Shown here one piece after another: positions 62,672 to 64,000 of a DNA stretch of 64,000 bases. Position numbers and translations under genes: made by a program. The notes below the pieces were generated by a model. That model ran no database searches. It was given only the letters and a program-made list of their open reading frames with translations, and was not told the DNA's origin. Within the stretch, counting starts at the first letter, position 1, and each line of letters starts with the position of its first letter. This DNA comes from UBA7672 sp963784415 (GTDB lineage: Bacteria; Pseudomonadota; Alphaproteobacteria; Caulobacterales; Hyphomonadaceae). The stretch lies in contig CAWARK010000016.1 in the NCBI GenBank assembly GCA_963784415.1, forward strand, positions 62,001-126,000. The letters run 5' to 3'.

Positions 62672-63478
62672 ATGGATTTCGATCTCACGCCGCTCATGAC
62701 TGATCCGGCAGCGTGGGCGGCGCTTGTCTCCCTCGTCGTGATGGAGATCGTGCTGGGGATCGACAACCTCATCTTCATCTCGATCCTGACCAACAAGCTG
62801 CCCGAAGAAAACCGCGCGCGGGCGCGCAATATCGGCATCTCGCTGGCGCTGATCATGCGCCTTGCCCTGCTCGGCTCGATCGCCTGGCTGGTCGGCCTCG
62901 ACAAACCGGTCTGGGACCTGGGGATGACCGGCGCCATCGATCCGGCGACGGGGCATCCGACCTTCGATACGGCCTTCTCGTGGCGCGACATGATCCTGAT
63001 TGCGGGAGGCCTGTTCCTCGTCTGGAAGGCCACTACCGAAATTCACCACACGATGGACCCCGAGACGGATCATACGAACGGCGCACCGATCGCTGGCCGC
63101 GCCGTCATGAATTTCGGCGCCGCCATCGTGCAGATCATCATGCTGGACATCGTGTTCTCGATCGACTCGATCCTGACGGCGGTCGGCATGACGGATCACC
63201 TCGCCATCATGTTCATCGCGGTAATCGCCGCCGTGACCGTGATGCTGCTGGCGTCTGGCCCGCTCGCGCGTTTCATCAACGCCAACCCGACCATTGTCAT
63301 GCTGGCGCTCGGCTTCCTGCTGATGATCGGCATGGTGCTGATCGCAGACGGCTTCGGCATCCATGTGCCCAAGGGCTATGTCTACGCCGCGATGGCGTTC
63401 TCGGCCTTTGTCGAGATTCTCAATCTCGTGTCGCGCAAGCGGAAATCGAAGGGTGGCGGAGCCACCACCGTTCACTGA
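62672..63478 (+). CDS. TerC-family integral membrane protein
   Basis: A 268-residue protein with seven or more hydrophobic segments and two acidic TerC motifs, EIVLGIDNLIFISILTNKLP in the first helix and MLDIVFSIDSILTAVGM in the middle, plus the GFLLMIGMVLIADGFGIHVPKGY stretch near the end. TerC proteins (YkoY/MeeF-like) move divalent metals, mostly Mn, in bacteria, and some help load exported metalloproteins. ATG 62672 with CAGGAGCG upstream. C-terminus is basic. Confidence 0.9.
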   Translation: MDFDLTPLMTDPAAWAALVSLVVMEIVLGIDNLIFISILTNKLPEENRARARNIGISLALIMRLALLGSIAWLVGLDKPVWDLGMTGAIDPATGHPTFDTAFSWRDMILIAGGLFLVWKATTEIHHTMDPETDHTNGAPIAGRAVMNFGAAIVQIIMLDIVFSIDSILTAVGMTDHLAIMFIAVIAAVTVMLLASGPLARFINANPTIVMLALGFLLMIGMVLIADGFGIHVPKGYVYAAMAFSAFVEILNLVSRKRKSKGGGATTVH

Positions 63479-63501
63479 ACCGTCGCGCTCGAAGCGATGA
63501 T

Positions 63502-63540
63502 CCGGCGGCGCTCCTTTTCCGGAGCGCCGCTATCGTTTGC
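63502..63540 (+). terminator. terC terminator
   Basis: GCGGCGCTCC (63505-63514) pairs with GGAGCGCCGC (63521-63530) around TTTTCC, followed by TATCGTTT. Starts 27 bases after the stop. Confidence 0.75.
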
Positions 63541-63582
63541 GGTGCATATCGCTTTGTCGCAACAGGTTGCGCTACAAAGACC

Positions 63583-63616
63583 GTGCTCACTTGTGCTGAG
63601 GTGAGCAAGTGCTCAC
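63583..63616. promoter_or_regulatory. palindromic operator upstream of 2Fe-2S subunit gene
   Basis: GTGAGCA-AG-TGCTCAC (63601-63616), perfect, with an extra half-site GTGCTCAC at 63583-63590. It lies 72 bases before the ATG at 63688 and shares TGAGC with the palindrome at 29373. Confidence 0.6.
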
Positions 63617-63687
63617 ATGGCGCATACAGCGCCGCGAAGAGCGCCTGATCATCACATCCAGCAATCAGCGGACGGCGGAGCGTTGCC

Positions 63688-64000
63688 ATGAAGCTCAACA
63701 TCAACGGCAAGGACCAGGACTATGCGGGCGAAGAAGACCGCCCCCTGCTATGGTATCTGCGCGAAGACCTGCAACTCACCGGCACCAAGTTTGGCTGTGG
63801 TGTCGCGGCCTGCGGCGCGTGCACCGTTCTAGTCGATGGCCAGCCGACGCGCGCCTGCATCACTCCGGCAGCCAGTCTCGCAGGCAAGAAGATCACAACG
63901 ATTGAAGGCCTCGACACGCCGGCGGGCAAAGCCGTGCAGGCCGCGTGGTCGGAGCTCGACGTTGTGCAGTGCGGCTGGTGCCAGTCGGGCCAGATGCTGG
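63688..64000 (+). CDS. 2Fe-2S subunit of a molybdenum hydroxylase (cut by window end)
   Basis: First 104 residues of the small iron-sulfur subunit of a xanthine-dehydrogenase/isoquinoline-1-oxidoreductase-type enzyme. Plant-ferredoxin cluster ligands Cys37, Cys42 and Cys45 in CGVAACGACTVLVDG and Cys57 in TRACITP; the second-cluster stretch begins with VVQCGWCQSGQM before the window ends. MKLNINGKDQDY and LLWYLREDLQLTGTKFG are typical of the IorA/CoxS type. The large molybdopterin subunit should follow outside the window. ATG 63688 is preceded by CGGAGCG. Confidence 0.9.
   Translation, partial: MKLNINGKDQDYAGEEDRPLLWYLREDLQLTGTKFGCGVAACGACTVLVDGQPTRACITPAASLAGKKITTIEGLDTPAGKAVQAAWSELDVVQCGWCQSGQML

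Noticed and set aside
1..64000. CRISPR arrays, IS elements, integrases, phage genes, tRNA and rRNA genes.
   Set aside because: Looked for direct-repeat/spacer patterns, transposase motifs and tRNA T-loop/acceptor pairs on both strands; none was convincing.

Overview
The window is GC-rich alphaproteobacterial chromosome. Several genes point to the Caulobacterales/Hyphomonadaceae side of the class: an RcdA homologue (DUF1465), a TrcR homologue (DUF1013), a GdhZ-type 180-kDa NAD-glutamate dehydrogenase, a UrcA-family protein, a cysteine-free L31, and the SO2930/HNE_0200-type diheme cytochrome paired with a parallel beta-helix lipoprotein. No rRNA, tRNA, CRISPR array, prophage or transposase was found. 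The window cuts two genes: tkt on the left and a molybdenum-hydroxylase 2Fe-2S subunit on the right.

Layout. 1-8.9 kb: central carbon metabolism (tkt, gap, pgk, fba) with a DUF6173-like gene coupled to gap, then thiE and suhB. 8.9-16.5 kb: housekeeping genes (DUF533, a second inositol-phosphatase-like enzyme, YCII protein, lspA, ABC exporter, rpmE, SulP transporter, rcdA). 16.6-20.2 kb: conserved alphaproteobacterial group DUF1192 / quinone oxidoreductase / trcR / two DUF465 proteins, with a candidate small RNA in front of trcR. 20.4-36 kb: accessory and envelope region with a TonB receptor, two TetR regulators with visible operators, short-chain dehydrogenases, secreted peptidases, RcnB-like small proteins, lipoproteins and a broken DJ-1/PfpI gene. 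36-45 kb: dapF, a small XRE/membrane pair, GIY-YIG, a GcvR-like protein, then truB-rpsO-pnp preceded by a 700-base gap that folds like a structured RNA, and an HWE/HisKA_2 histidine kinase. 45-49 kb: UrcA, diheme cytochrome and beta-helix lipoprotein, LysR, third RcnB-like protein. 49.5-64 kb: mutM, ubiE-ubiB, histone-H1-like protein, HerA-like ATPase with a divergent SRAP protein, AI-2E exporter, gdhZ, GNAT, TerC, and the 2Fe-2S subunit.

A striking technical property is the number of broken reading frames. About 22 sites in 15 genes, including tkt, gap, pgk, thiE and lspA, change frame, and every one is explained by a net gain of one base (two at gap, and two at one M23 site). They cluster at 0.8-11.7, 18-25, 31.8-35.2 and 46-47 kb, while 36-45 kb and 47-64 kb have none. 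I read these as consensus errors, not real gene loss, and annotate the genes across the breaks.

The most interesting unexplained features are the structured-RNA candidate at 38985-39290, the promoter-hairpin-terminator unit at 17957-18060 before trcR, four kinds of palindromic intergenic repeats, two promoters sharing a TGAGC(G/A)-N2-(C/T)GCTCA operator, and a SRAP-family protein that keeps Cys2 but has lost the other catalytic residues.
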